In this document: one piece after another, positions 52,122 to 60,085 of the stretch
Position numbering within the stretch: the first letter of the stretch is position 1
Layout: each line of letters starts with the position of its first letter
From: DASULK01 sp036381835
Lineage (GTDB): Bacteria > Actinomycetota > Actinomycetes > Mycobacteriales > Micromonosporaceae
NCBI GenBank assembly: GCA_036381835.1
Contig: DASVCA010000047.1
Span: forward strand, 1-64,000
Reading direction: 5' to 3'
DNA: 64,000 nt
Program-made: the position numbers and the translations under genes
Notes under the pieces: model-generated
What the model was told of the DNA's origin: nothing
Database searches by the model: none
The model's input: only the letters and a program-made list of their open reading frames with translations

Positions 52122-52417
52122 GGCTCGACCCCCTCGCACAGAATGCGGGGCAGCCCGAAGGCGGGCCCCGATGACGTTGAGCATCTCTCGTGGCTCTTAC
52201 GGTACATGGGAGGGCCGGTCTTCGGCACCTCGGGTTACCGTTGCCGCTCACGCGGGGCGCAGGCGACCGAGCCACAGCAATTGTACCTGTAAGGACCGGC
52301 CGTCATGCCGGTCATGACCGGCTTTGCCCGTCCCGCCGACCAAGGATATTCGCTCCCTTGGGCGGCGGAACGGGCGGTTCTACGTCGATCTTCGCAAATC
52401 TCGCGAAGCGACGACCG
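52122..52417. other. intergenic region between the dehydrogenase and DUF3073
   Basis: This 296-bp gap holds the terminator at 52327-52374, a smaller hairpin CTTCGC-N7-GCGAAG at 52390-52408 and an ACCGGC/GCCGGT repeat near 52297. The DUF3073 promoter must lie in its left part; none stands out. No gene is seen. Confidence 0.5.
52327..52374 (-). terminator. terminator of the amino-acid dehydrogenase gene
   Basis: A long imperfect hairpin: CCCGT, CCGCCG and CCAAGG on the left pair with CCTTGG, CGGCGG and ACGGG on the right, with two single mismatches and a 10-nt loop (52346-52355). Confidence 0.7.
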
Positions 52418-53500
52418 TTAGGCCAGGTAGATGGTCCGCAGCCGGCCCACCTCGGCCATCCGCCGCTCAGCCAGCCGGTCGGCCGCCACCGCAGGCGGCA
52501 CGCCCTCGGCGTCGGCCAACCGCAGGATCTCCCGCGTGGTGTCGAAGATCTTGGTCGCACGCAGCTTCGCCCGCTCGAAGTTGAAGCCCTCGATCTCGTC
52601 CGCCACCTGGATGACGCCCCCCGCATTCACCACGTAGTCGGGTGCGTAGAGCACGCCCCGGTCGGCGAGCAGCTTCTCGATCCCCGGGTGGGCGAGCTGG
52701 TTGTTCGCCGCACCGGCGACGATCTTCGCCCGGAGCACCGCAACGGTGTCGTCGTTCAGCGCGCCGCCCAGGGCGCACGGTGCATACACGTCGATCTCCG
52801 ACGTGATCAGCGCCGTTGTGTCCGGCACCAGGTCCACCTGCGGATAGGTCTGCCGCGCCCACGCCAGCGCCTTCTCGCTGACGTCGGTCGCGACCACGGA
52901 GGCACCGTCCTCGATCAGGTGGCCGACGAGGTGCTTGCCGACCTTGCCGAGACCGGCCACTCCGACCCGGCGCCCGGCCAGGCTAGGTGTGCCCCAGACG
53001 TGCTCGGCCGCCGCCCGCATGCCCTGGAAGACACCCCAGGCGGTCAGGATCGACGAGTCCCCCGCGCCCCCGTGCTCGACGCTGCGGCCGGTCACAAAGC
53101 GAGTCTCCCGGGCGACGATGTCCATGTCGGTGGCGTAGGTGCCGACATCGCAGGCGGTGTAGTAGCGCCCGCCGAGCGACTCGACGAACCGCCCGTACGC
53201 CCGCAGCAGCGCCTCGGTCTTGAGCTGCTCGGGATCGCCCCAGATCACCGCCTTGCCGCCGCCGAGGTCGAGGCCGGCGAGCGCGTTCTTGTAGGCCATC
53301 GCCCGGGACAGGTCGAGTACGTCGTGCAGCGCCTCCTCTTCAGAGGCGTACGGGTAGAAGCGTGTGCCGCCCAGCGCTGGGCCGAGCGCGGTCGAGTAGA
53401 TACCGATGATCGCCCGGAGCCCGGTCTGCTTGTCGTGGCAGAACACGACCTGTTCGTGTCCGGTGGATACCGAGCCGTCGGAAGTGGCGAAAACGCCCAT
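52418..53500 (-). CDS. vdh: Leu/Val/Phe-type amino-acid dehydrogenase
   Basis: A 360-residue Glu/Leu/Phe/Val dehydrogenase that oxidatively deaminates branched-chain amino acids with NAD. The catalytic lysine is in [10 protein letters not shown], preceded by substrate-binding [26 protein letters not shown] is the NAD motif. Streptomyces has a homologous vdh next to bldC. ATG 53500 has AGGAG upstream; a longer frame to 53548 is unlikely. It gives acyl-CoA precursors from valine, leucine and isoleucine. Exact substrate preference cannot be read. Confidence 0.88.
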   Translation of the reverse strand: MGVFATSDGSVSTGHEQVVFCHDKQTGLRAIIGIYSTALGPALGGTRFYPYASEEEALHDVLDLSRAMAYKNALAGLDLGGGKAVIWGDPEQLKTEALLRAYGRFVESLGGRYYTACDVGTYATDMDIVARETRFVTGRSVEHGGAGDSSILTAWGVFQGMRAAAEHVWGTPSLAGRRVGVAGLGKVGKHLVGHLIEDGASVVATDVSEKALAWARQTYPQVDLVPDTTALITSEIDVYAPCALGGALNDDTVAVLRAKIVAGAANNQLAHPGIEKLLADRGVLYAPDYVVNAGGVIQVADEIEGFNFERAKLRATKIFDTTREILRLADAEGVPPAVAADRLAERRMAEVGRLRTIYLA

Positions 53501-53671
53501 GGCTGCTCCTGATGTCGGTATGCGCCCTTGTGGGGTGCGGACCTGCAAAACCCGGCGAGGTAGCGCCGTTTGCTGCTGAGCCTAGCCCTGCCGGCAGCGG
53601 GGGAGGCAATCACAGGTGTTCGACCGGAACGAGGTGACCGACACCGACGGGTCCGTGCGAGGATCATTCCC

Positions 53672-54508
53672 GTGGTCTCCCTCTTCGCCTCCTACCTACG
53701 TGTGTATGAGCCGTTGAGCGCGTTCGACCGGGACCGCCAGGCGTACTGGCGGCGGTATGTCGAGGACGGGCGCCCCGTCGGGCAGGCGGAGGGCCCCCAC
53801 CGGCAGCGGACGACGCTGATCGAGGCGCTCGGCGTGGGTTGGACCCGGCTGCCCGAGCTCCCTGACGAGGCGTACGTGCTGGAGGTGGACGGCAACGCCC
53901 TCATCTGCCCCTGGAACCTGCGGCTACGGGTGGCCGAGGCCGCCCTGGCCGCGCGTGAGGGCGTGCCGGATGTGCTCGCCGATGCGTTCGTCCCCCCGCC
54001 GCTGGCCGGCCAGGCGAAGGCGGTGCTCGAGGAGTGTCGCGGTGCGGCCGTGCTGGAGCGTGGGGTGCCGCGAGTGCATGAGCAGGTGACGACCTGGGGT
54101 GTCCCGCTGCGGTGGTTCATCTTCGTCGGTGCCGAGGAGCGCGAGTTGCGGCTCGACGTGGGGTGGCGCGTCCTGCGCTACCGGACGAAGATGTCCAGTG
54201 CCCGCCGGCGGGCGTCGCGGGGGCTGTCGGTGCTGCGTAAGGCCGTGGGGGACGCACCGATTACCGCAGCGGTCGAGGAAGGTGCCCGGTGGCTCGAGGA
54301 GTTCCATCCTCGGTCGGTGGTCGAACTCGACTACGGGGGCCTGGTCGACCTGCTGCCCGACGAGGTGTTGGCGGCCGATGACTCGCCGGAGTTGGCGGCT
54401 GCGGGGCTGGCGGCGCTCGCACGGGGGGACGTGGAGACAGCGAGTGCGGCGTACGAACAATTGGTTGCCCGGTGGCGGGCGGTGCAGTTGCTGGAGCGCT
54501 GTAACTGA
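53672..54508 (+). CDS. conserved actinobacterial protein next to bldC, unknown function
   Basis: A 278-residue soluble protein: VSLFASYLRVYEPLSAFDRD at the N-terminus, a conserved GVPLRWFIFVGAEERE and 'YRTKMSSARRRASRGLSVL' in the middle, and EFHPRSVVELDYGGLVDLLP near the end. I do not recognise a catalytic site. The GTG at 53672 is chosen from coding pattern; AGGA lies upstream. It is divergent from the dehydrogenase and upstream of bldC in the same direction. A homologous gene at this place is usual in actinobacteria. Confidence 0.75.
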   Translation: MVSLFASYLRVYEPLSAFDRDRQAYWRRYVEDGRPVGQAEGPHRQRTTLIEALGVGWTRLPELPDEAYVLEVDGNALICPWNLRLRVAEAALAAREGVPDVLADAFVPPPLAGQAKAVLEECRGAAVLERGVPRVHEQVTTWGVPLRWFIFVGAEERELRLDVGWRVLRYRTKMSSARRRASRGLSVLRKAVGDAPITAAVEEGARWLEEFHPRSVVELDYGGLVDLLPDEVLAADDSPELAAAGLAALARGDVETASAAYEQLVARWRAVQLLERCN

Positions 54509-54821
54509 GCTGGCCGGATCCGGTGATGGCTGGCGCAGGAGGCAGATCGTCAGGCGGTGCCCGATCTGTCTATTTCCTCCCCTAGCGGCGTTTTGCGGCT
54601 AGCCGTAGGGTAGTTGACAGCTAACCGGACGTGATCCAGAGTCCGAATATGGACATTCTTAGGATAGAAAAGTGCCAAAAATCGGTCATAGTTCATCCAT
54701 CCGTCCAAACACGTTCGTCCGTTCGGCCCATGTCCGGATATGGCGGACTCACCGGACGATGGGAAACGCCTCGGCCGGCGGACCCCGGCCGATGCCCGTA
54801 GGCACATTGGAGGAGTGACCG
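54509..54821. promoter_or_regulatory. bldC upstream region
   Basis: This 313-bp gap is distinctly AT-rich at 54600-54720. It has TTGACA at 54614-54619 and TAGGAT near 54659, but not at 17-bp spacing to one another, so no single promoter can be named. The long leader suggests regulated transcription of bldC. No gene is seen. Confidence 0.5.
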
Positions 54822-55031
54822 ATGGCGTCGCGTACGCACGAACCAGAGCCCCTACTTACGCCGGCCGAGGTCGCGTCGATGTTTCGGGTAGACCCGAAGA
54901 CCGTGACCAGGTGGGCTAAGGCGGGCAAGCTGAGCGCTATCCGGACCCTGGGCGGCCACCGCCGTTACCGCGAGTCCGAGGTTCGCGCCTTGCTGCAGGG
55001 CCAGATCCCCCAGCAGCGTCAGGGCGACTGA
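54822..55031 (+). CDS. bldC: developmental regulator BldC (MerR-like)
   Basis: A 69-residue DNA-binding protein, only a MerR-type winged helix: LLTPAEVASMFRVDPKTVTR and WAKAGKLSAIRTLGGHRRYR, with no effector domain. In Streptomyces BldC binds direct repeats as head-to-tail oligomers and delays development. Near identity is expected among actinobacteria. GGAGGAG ribosome site before ATG. Followed by a strong terminator. Confidence 0.95.
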   Translation: MASRTHEPEPLLTPAEVASMFRVDPKTVTRWAKAGKLSAIRTLGGHRRYRESEVRALLQGQIPQQRQGD

Positions 55032-55045
55032 ACTGAGCCATCGTT

Positions 55046-55095
55046 CGTCGAGGGCGCAAGTCACAGGTCACGACCTGTGACTTGCGCCCTCGACG
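55046..55095. terminator. terminator after bldC
   Basis: A perfect palindrome with 24-bp arms (55046-55069 and 55072-55095; core GGGCGCAAGTCACAGGTC), 15 nt after the bldC stop. Confidence 0.85.
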
Positions 55096-55131
55096 TGTCC
55101 GCAGATCACGAACGTCTCATAGGGTCACCCT

Positions 55132-56010
55132 ATGAGCGAACGCTTTGTCGTCATCGGCGCCGGCACGATGGGGCGTGGCATCGCCTACGTGGCCGCCGGT
55201 GCCGGATACGCCGTCGAACTCGTCGAGGTTGACCAGGAGCGGGGTCAGGCAGCCGTCGCCGCGCTCCACGAGCTGTGGGAGCGGGCAGTCGAGCGCGGCA
55301 GGATGTCCGCGGCGGACGCGGAAGCGAGCCGGGGCAGGCTGACCCTCCGCCGCGACCTGAGCGAGGTGGCCGACAGCCCGGAGATCGTCGTCGAGGCCGT
55401 TCCCGAGCGCGCCGACCTCAAACGGTCGATCCTGGCCGAGGCGGAGAAGCGTCAACCCGGACTTCTCGGCACCAACACGTCGAGTATCTCGATCGGTGAA
55501 CTGGCCACCGCGCTCGCCGCCCCCGATCGCTTCATCGGACTCCACTTCTTCAACCCCGTCTGGGCGATGCCGCTGATCGAGGTCGTGGTGGGGCCGGAAA
55601 CCGCCCACCGGACCACCGAAGCGGCCGTGTCACTCGCCCGTCGGCTCGCCAAGGAACCGATCGTGGTGCGGGACATGCCCGGCTTCGCGACCTCCCGTCT
55701 CGGTGTGACCCTGGGCCTCGAGGCGATCCGGATGGTGGAGGACGGTGTGGCGAGTCCCGCCGACATCGACAAGGGGATGGTGCTCGGCTACCGCCACCCA
55801 GTCGGCCCGCTCGAACTCACCGACATCGTCGGACTGGACGTCCGGCTGGACATCGCCCGAACGCTGCAGGCGGCGTACGGCGACCGGTTCGCGCCGCCGG
55901 CCCTGCTGGTCAAGATGGTCGAAGCCGGCCGGCTCGGGAAGAAATCCGGGCAGGGTTTCTACCGGTGGGAGAACGGCGTGAAGCAGGAGGACCTGCCGCC
56001 GCTGAAATGA
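55132..56010 (+). CDS. 3-hydroxyacyl-CoA dehydrogenase family protein
   Basis: A 292-residue NAD-dependent L-3-hydroxyacyl-CoA dehydrogenase. It has VIGAGTMGRGIAYVAAGAGY, a catalytic Ser region TNTSSISIGEL, and His and Glu in LHFFNPVWAMPLIEVV. The usual catalytic-site Asn of 'NRL' is Ser in PGFATSRLGVT, a variant seen in a subset of the family. The C-domain ends 'GRLGKKSGQGFYRWENG'. Role in fatty-acid or phenylacetate-type oxidation. Flanked by terminators on both sides, so monocistronic. Confidence 0.85.
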   Translation: MSERFVVIGAGTMGRGIAYVAAGAGYAVELVEVDQERGQAAVAALHELWERAVERGRMSAADAEASRGRLTLRRDLSEVADSPEIVVEAVPERADLKRSILAEAEKRQPGLLGTNTSSISIGELATALAAPDRFIGLHFFNPVWAMPLIEVVVGPETAHRTTEAAVSLARRLAKEPIVVRDMPGFATSRLGVTLGLEAIRMVEDGVASPADIDKGMVLGYRHPVGPLELTDIVGLDVRLDIARTLQAAYGDRFAPPALLVKMVEAGRLGKKSGQGFYRWENGVKQEDLPPLK

Positions 56011-56040
56011 GATCGGGGCGAGCTTCTGCTCGCCCCGATC
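56011..56040. terminator. bidirectional terminator
   Basis: GATCGGGGCGAG (56011-56022), 6-nt loop, CTCGCCCCGATC (56029-56040), directly after the dehydrogenase stop and 20 nt after the convergent lipoprotein's stop. Confidence 0.85.
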
Positions 56041-56060
56041 CGTTCCGCCCGCAGGCGGAT

Positions 56061-57392
56061 CTAGTGGTCGATCTCGATCCCGGCTGCGTGCAGGGCCTTG
56101 ATGACCGCGGCGGACTCGGCGAATCCGATCACCAGCACCGCGTCAGCCGCGAACTCCTTGATCGCCTCGGCACCGGACTTGAAGTCGATCTCGGAGCCGT
56201 TGGAAACCGGCTCGTAGGTCATCAGTTTGATCCGGTCTGCCGGAATCCCGGCCCGCTCCAGTTCGCCTCGGACGTTCTCCTGCAGACCGGTGCCGTACGA
56301 GTCGTCTCGCGCCACGATGGCGATCTTGCTCGGGCCGTCCCGCAGGATCACGTCGGCCAGAGCCTGGCCCTGCAGGTTGTCCGGCGGGGCGGACCGGAAG
56401 TACAAGCCGTCGTCCTCGACGCCGCTCAGCCCGGCATCCGTGTTCGACGACGAGAAGAGGATGACCCCTGCCGCGACGACCTCGGGCAGCACCTCACGGG
56501 ACACCCCGGACGCACCGGCACCGATGATGACGTGTACGCCTTGGTCGATGTGCCGCCTGACTGTGGCCTTCGCCACCTCGGGGTTGGTCCCGTCGTCTCC
56601 CTCCAGCCACTCAACCGGCCGCCCGAATACCCCGCCGGCCGCGTTGATCTCCCGCAGCGCCAGCCGGGCCCCAGCGGCCATCGGCGGGTACGCGAACGCC
56701 AGGTCGCCGGTTCTCGGCAGGAGCTCGCCGAGCCTGAGCTGCTTGTTCCGTAGGGCTGCGCCGGTGGGCGCCGGTGGATTCTTGCTGGTCGCCGCCGAGC
56801 TGTTGCCGGCACCGACGAACTCGGTCTTCTGGTCGTTGATCCGACCGTTCTCGTCGAAGTGCACCGTCGCGTAGCTGGCCGTGGCCGGCTCGCCGGCGTC
56901 GGTGAAGCCCGTGGTCCGCAGCGACGGGCCGCGGTACTCGATGTCGGTGCCCTTGCGGGCCAGTTCCAGACAGGTGGACACGGCCATGCACCGTTCGCCG
57001 CCCATGGTCACGCCGTTGATCTGCTGCGCGATCCGCGCCGGCTCGGTCGAGCGGGCCAGCTCTGCGGCGAGCGCGGCGATGACCACGGCGTCGTACGTCT
57101 CCGCGGCGTAGGTGAAGTCGTTGAGGTCGGGATAGACCGTGCGCAACCGCGACACGAAGTCCTCGGAGAGGGGAGTTCGGGGCGTCGTGCCCTTCATCCC
57201 GTCCAGCAACGAGACCTGGCCTTCGAACTCGTCGCGGAACGTATTCATCATGTTACCGTCCGAGCCGTAGAGGCGGACCTTGTGGGTTCCTGCGGCCTCG
57301 CCCGACTCCTCATCGCCGCAGCCACCGACGGTCAGCAGGAGAGTAGCGCCGACGATCAGTGCGGTGCCGCGCCAGACGCGTGACTTGAGCAT
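56061..57392 (-). CDS. circularly permuted LivJ-type solute-binding lipoprotein
   Basis: A 443-residue lipoprotein (hydrophobic signal, lipobox VGGC, C25) of the branched-chain amino-acid-type binding proteins (Peripla_BP_6). The order of parts is reversed. Residues 36-190 (HKVRLYGSDGNMMNTFRDEF, GMKGTTPRTPLSEDF, TYAAETYDAVV) match the usual C-terminal half. A Ser/Pro/Ala linker follows, then residues 219-443 (LRLGELLPRTGDLAFAYPPM, REINAAGGVFGRPVE, IIGAGASGVS) match the usual N-terminal half, ending IKALHAAGIEIDH where the normal protein would run into HKVRLYG. ATG 57392 has GGGAGGG at good spacing. No permease or ATPase genes adjoin. Confidence 0.82.
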   Translation of the reverse strand: MLKSRVWRGTALIVGATLLLTVGGCGDEESGEAAGTHKVRLYGSDGNMMNTFRDEFEGQVSLLDGMKGTTPRTPLSEDFVSRLRTVYPDLNDFTYAAETYDAVVIAALAAELARSTEPARIAQQINGVTMGGERCMAVSTCLELARKGTDIEYRGPSLRTTGFTDAGEPATASYATVHFDENGRINDQKTEFVGAGNSSAATSKNPPAPTGAALRNKQLRLGELLPRTGDLAFAYPPMAAGARLALREINAAGGVFGRPVEWLEGDDGTNPEVAKATVRRHIDQGVHVIIGAGASGVSREVLPEVVAAGVILFSSSNTDAGLSGVEDDGLYFRSAPPDNLQGQALADVILRDGPSKIAIVARDDSYGTGLQENVRGELERAGIPADRIKLMTYEPVSNGSEIDFKSGAEAIKEFAADAVLVIGFAESAAVIKALHAAGIEIDH

Positions 57393-57502
57393 GGGTGTCA
57401 TCCCTCCCCAGAGTTCAGTGCGCACACTAGCGCGTCGGGTTTGAGTCGGTACGACCGCGTCCCAGGTCACGCCTGTCGGCGACGCCGCTAAGGTAACCGT
57501 GC

Positions 57503-57913
57503 GTGAACACGAACGATCTTTTCGCCGGCGATCTCGTCAACGGCGGCTCCCTGGTCCAGCGCATGGGCATCACCGTGACCGAGGCCTCACCCCAGCGGGT
57601 GGTCGGCACGATGCCGGTCGAGCAGAACACCCAGCCGTTCGGACTGTTGCACGGCGGTGCCTCGTGCGTGCTCGCCGAAACCCTCGGCTCGATCGGTTCC
57701 GGGCTGCACGGGGCTACCGTGGGCCGCCCGTACGCCGTCGGGGTGGACATCAACGCCACCCACCACAAGGCGGTCCGCACGGGCACCGTCACCGGGGTCG
57801 CCACCCCGCTGCGTCTGGGTCGCAGCGTGGCCACGTATGAGATCGTCATCACCGACGAGGTCGGTGACCGGATCTGCACGGCCCGGCTGACCTGCCTCCT
57901 CCGGTCGGCCTGA
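57503..57913 (+). CDS. PaaI/MenI-type hotdog acyl-CoA thioesterase
   Basis: A 136-residue hotdog thioesterase. QPFGLLHGGASCVLAETLGS is the PaaI-type active-site helix, with the catalytic acid in AETLGS. GVDINATHHKAVRTGTVTG is the second conserved block. It could hydrolyse 1,4-dihydroxy-2-naphthoyl-CoA (menaquinone synthesis) or phenylacetyl-CoA-type esters; the two groups are hard to tell apart by eye. GTG start, divergent from the permuted lipoprotein gene. Confidence 0.85.
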   Translation: MNTNDLFAGDLVNGGSLVQRMGITVTEASPQRVVGTMPVEQNTQPFGLLHGGASCVLAETLGSIGSGLHGATVGRPYAVGVDINATHHKAVRTGTVTGVATPLRLGRSVATYEIVITDEVGDRICTARLTCLLRSA

Positions 57914-57959
57914 TCTCGTCTGCGCGGGCTTCGCCGCGCGGTGCCCCCACACACAGCAA

Positions 57960-57990
57960 ACGCCCCTTCGGACGTCGACCGAAGGGGCGT
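57960..57990. terminator. terminator after the thioesterase gene
   Basis: ACGCCCCTTCGG (57960-57971) and CCGAAGGGGCGT (57979-57990), 7-nt loop, followed by CTTCC. It may serve the convergent tRNA genes too. Confidence 0.8.
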
Positions 57991-58007
57991 CTTCCATGAT
58001 CACCCGG

Positions 58008-58084
58008 TGGTGGCCAGGGGCGGGATCGAACCGCCGACCTTCCGATTTTCAGTCGGACGCTCGTACCAACTGAGCTACCTGGCC
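58008..58084 (-). tRNA. tRNA-Phe (GAA)
   Basis: A full cloverleaf on the minus strand. The acceptor stem GGCCAGG/CCTGGCC, anticodon loop CTGAAAA with GAA, and T-arm GGTTCGATCC are seen. Discriminator A; the CCA end is encoded (58010-58008). Confidence 0.95.
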
Positions 58085-58149
58085 AAGTACTCGGCCCATG
58101 TTACCCGTTGAGTCGTGCGCACGACCAACGAGAACCTGGCCCATACGCA

Positions 58150-58176
58150 AAACGCCGCGCTCAACGCACGGCGCTT
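58150..58176 (-). terminator. terminator between tRNA-Asp and tRNA-Phe
   Basis: Reading leftward, AAGCGCCG then CGGCGTTTT: an 8-bp stem with one G-U pair and an 11-nt loop, ending in four T. It would stop tRNA-Asp transcription, so tRNA-Phe may have its own promoter. Confidence 0.5.
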
Positions 58177-58181
58177 CGCGT

Positions 58182-58259
58182 TGGCGGTCCTGACGGGACT
58201 TGAACCCGCGACCTCCGCCTTGACAGGGCGGCGAGCACTCCATACTGCTCCACAGGACC
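58182..58259 (-). tRNA. tRNA-Asp (GUC)
   Basis: Cloverleaf on the minus strand: acceptor GGTCCTG/CAGGACC, anticodon loop CTGTCAA with GUC, T-arm GGTTCAAGTCC. Discriminator G, encoded CCA (58184-58182). Confidence 0.95.
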
Positions 58260-58280
58260 CAGCTACCAGCTGTGCCGGTG

Positions 58281-58353
58281 TGCCCCCAACGGGATTCGAA
58301 CCCGTGTTACCGCCTTGAAAGGGCGGCGTCCTAGGCCGCTAGACGATGGGGGC
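58281..58353 (-). tRNA. tRNA-Glu (UUC)
   Basis: Cloverleaf on the minus strand: acceptor GCCCCCA/TGGGGGC, anticodon loop CTTTCAA with UUC, T-arm GGTTCGAATCC, discriminator A. CCA is not encoded. First of the Glu-Asp-Phe series. The 242 bp from 58354 to 58595 hold its promoter and no gene that I can see. Confidence 0.95.
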
Positions 58354-58595
58354 GGCCCCGCAATCATTGCACATCGGCAACTCAAGCGGCTTGCTCCCAT
58401 CCGGCCCCGCCAGAGGCTCCGCAAGCATACGCGATAGCGGGGCCAGTGGCCAAACCGTCCGGGTGCAGCCCCGAGTCTAGCGCCGGTCGGCCGTCGATGC
58501 CTCGATCGGGGGTCGCCCGGCGTCGCCGGACGTGCCCGCATGAGCCGACTCGATCACCGGACCAAGCACTGGGGCGCCCAGGGTCCGGTCCCGGG

Positions 58596-59486
58596 TCAGC
58601 CGAGCAGGATGATCCCGTACCTCCGCTTCAGGTCGCGGATGATCTCCGGGCACGCGGCCACCGTGGTGGTGCGGTCGCCGCCGCCGTCGTGCAGCAACAC
58701 GATCGCCCCGGGCTTCGCCTTCTCCGTGACCCGCTGTACGAGCACCTCCGCGCTCGGTCGCTCCCAGTCCCGAGGATCGACGCTCCAGTGCAGGGCGCGC
58801 ATGCCGAGTTCCTGCGCAACCTGGACCGCGGCCGGCGTCCACTTGCCGCCCGGATGACGGAAGTAACTGATCTCCGCGTCGGGTACGGCACGGCGGATCG
58901 CATCGTTGGTGCGCTGCAGGTTCGCGCGGATCTCCGCGGCCGAACGCTCGCCGAGATCGAACTCATGGTTCCAGCTGTGATTGCACAGCGTGTGGCCCTC
59001 GCGCACGATGCGGGCGACCAGGTCCGGATACTTCTTCGCCTGCGTGCCGACCAGGCAGAAGGTGGCGTGCACCCGGGACTCCCGCAGCTCTTCGAGGATC
59101 TTCGGCGTCCACACCGGATGGGGCCCGTCGTCGAAGGTGAGCGCCACCCCCTCCGCACCGGTGGTGCGTTGCAGGTCCAGTGCCTGAGCCGTCGGGCTGC
59201 GGCTGGGTCGCTGCGATGCGGAAGGCGACGGTGATTGCGCCGGGCGGGTGGCTCGGCTGGTCGGCGTCGGAGTGGTCGGGGATTTCGGGGCTCGCGGAGT
59301 GGTCCCGCCGGCGCTCGGTGCCCCTTCTCCCGCCGGGCGCAGGCTCGGACCGTCCACGACCACCGGACGCGCGTGCCACTCGGCCGGCCGCACAGCGGCT
59401 TCGCGACTCACCGCCCATTGCACGGCCATGATCACGGCCGTCACGGTGAGCGCTGCCGCTAGCGCGGCGACTGAACGTCGTGTCAT
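58596..59486 (-). CDS. polysaccharide deacetylase (NodB-like), membrane-anchored
   Basis: A 296-residue CE4 esterase. An N-terminal membrane segment or uncleaved signal (about 5-25) is followed by a Pro/Ser/Thr-rich spacer (45-105) and the NodB domain. Motifs: ALTFDDGPHP (metal-binding Asp), NHSWNHEF (H-x3-H), SYFRHPGGKW, SVDPRDWERP and IVLLHDGGG. It would deacetylate GlcNAc residues of peptidoglycan or another wall polymer, outside the membrane. ATG start; the ribosome site is GGGGAGC-like. Confidence 0.88.
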   Translation of the reverse strand: MTRRSVAALAAALTVTAVIMAVQWAVSREAAVRPAEWHARPVVVDGPSLRPAGEGAPSAGGTTPRAPKSPTTPTPTSRATRPAQSPSPSASQRPSRSPTAQALDLQRTTGAEGVALTFDDGPHPVWTPKILEELRESRVHATFCLVGTQAKKYPDLVARIVREGHTLCNHSWNHEFDLGERSAAEIRANLQRTNDAIRRAVPDAEISYFRHPGGKWTPAAVQVAQELGMRALHWSVDPRDWERPSAEVLVQRVTEKAKPGAIVLLHDGGGDRTTTVAACPEIIRDLKRRYGIILLG

Positions 59487-59557
59487 CGGTGATGCTCCCC
59501 GGGGGGAGGGACAGTCGATGTCTACCGCGGCGGCCGAGGGAGGCGTGCTGCGATGCC

Positions 59558-60085
59558 CTAACGGTAGTGGGCGAGCACCCCACCGAGCCAGGGTGCGTAG
59601 TGGTCCGGATCGCTGTCCAATTGGGTGCGTAGCTGTGACAGGCCGACCCAGCGGAGCGCGGCCACCTCGGCCGGGTCCGGCCGCAGCGGCTGATCGGCGG
59701 GAAGCTCGCCGCGCAACACGTGGTCGTACTCGAACTCCACCCGGCCGGTCGATGGATCCTCCGCCCGGTACGCGTAAACTCCGAGCTCGGTGAGGGCCAC
59801 CGGTCCGATGCCCAGCTCCTCTCGCAGCCGGATGTTCGCCGCCGCCAGCACCGACTGCCCGGGCGCGGGGTGACCGCAGCAGGCGTTGGCCCAGCGCAGC
59901 GGGAAACGGGTCTTCACCGCCGCCCGTTGTTGCAGCAGCAACCGGCCGGCGGCGTCGGTCAGCAGCACCGAGAAGGCCCGGTGCAGGCGGCCGGGCGGTC
60001 GGTGTGCCTCGTCCACCCGGCAGGTGCCGATCGCCCGCCCGAAGTGGTCGACCAGTTCGACCGGATGCGCTTCGCGGGCGCTCAT
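59558..60085 (-). CDS. idi: isopentenyl-diphosphate delta-isomerase, type I
   Basis: A 175-residue Nudix-fold IDI. Catalytic Cys in WANACCGHPAPGQS, catalytic Glu in the Nudix-like REELGIG and a second Glu in VEFEYDHVL. It converts IPP to DMAPP, the primer for carotenoid chains. Its ATG overlaps the crtI stop (ATGA), so it is made with phytoene desaturase. Confidence 0.93.
   Translation of the reverse strand: MSAREAHPVELVDHFGRAIGTCRVDEAHRPPGRLHRAFSVLLTDAAGRLLLQQRAAVKTRFPLRWANACCGHPAPGQSVLAAANIRLREELGIGPVALTELGVYAYRAEDPSTGRVEFEYDHVLRGELPADQPLRPDPAEVAALRWVGLSQLRTQLDSDPDHYAPWLGGVLAHYR

Noticed and set aside
58354..58595. Possible small gene between tRNA-Glu and the deacetylase
   Set aside because: Short frames here have no ribosome site and no conserved features; the region is best read as promoter and 3' flank.
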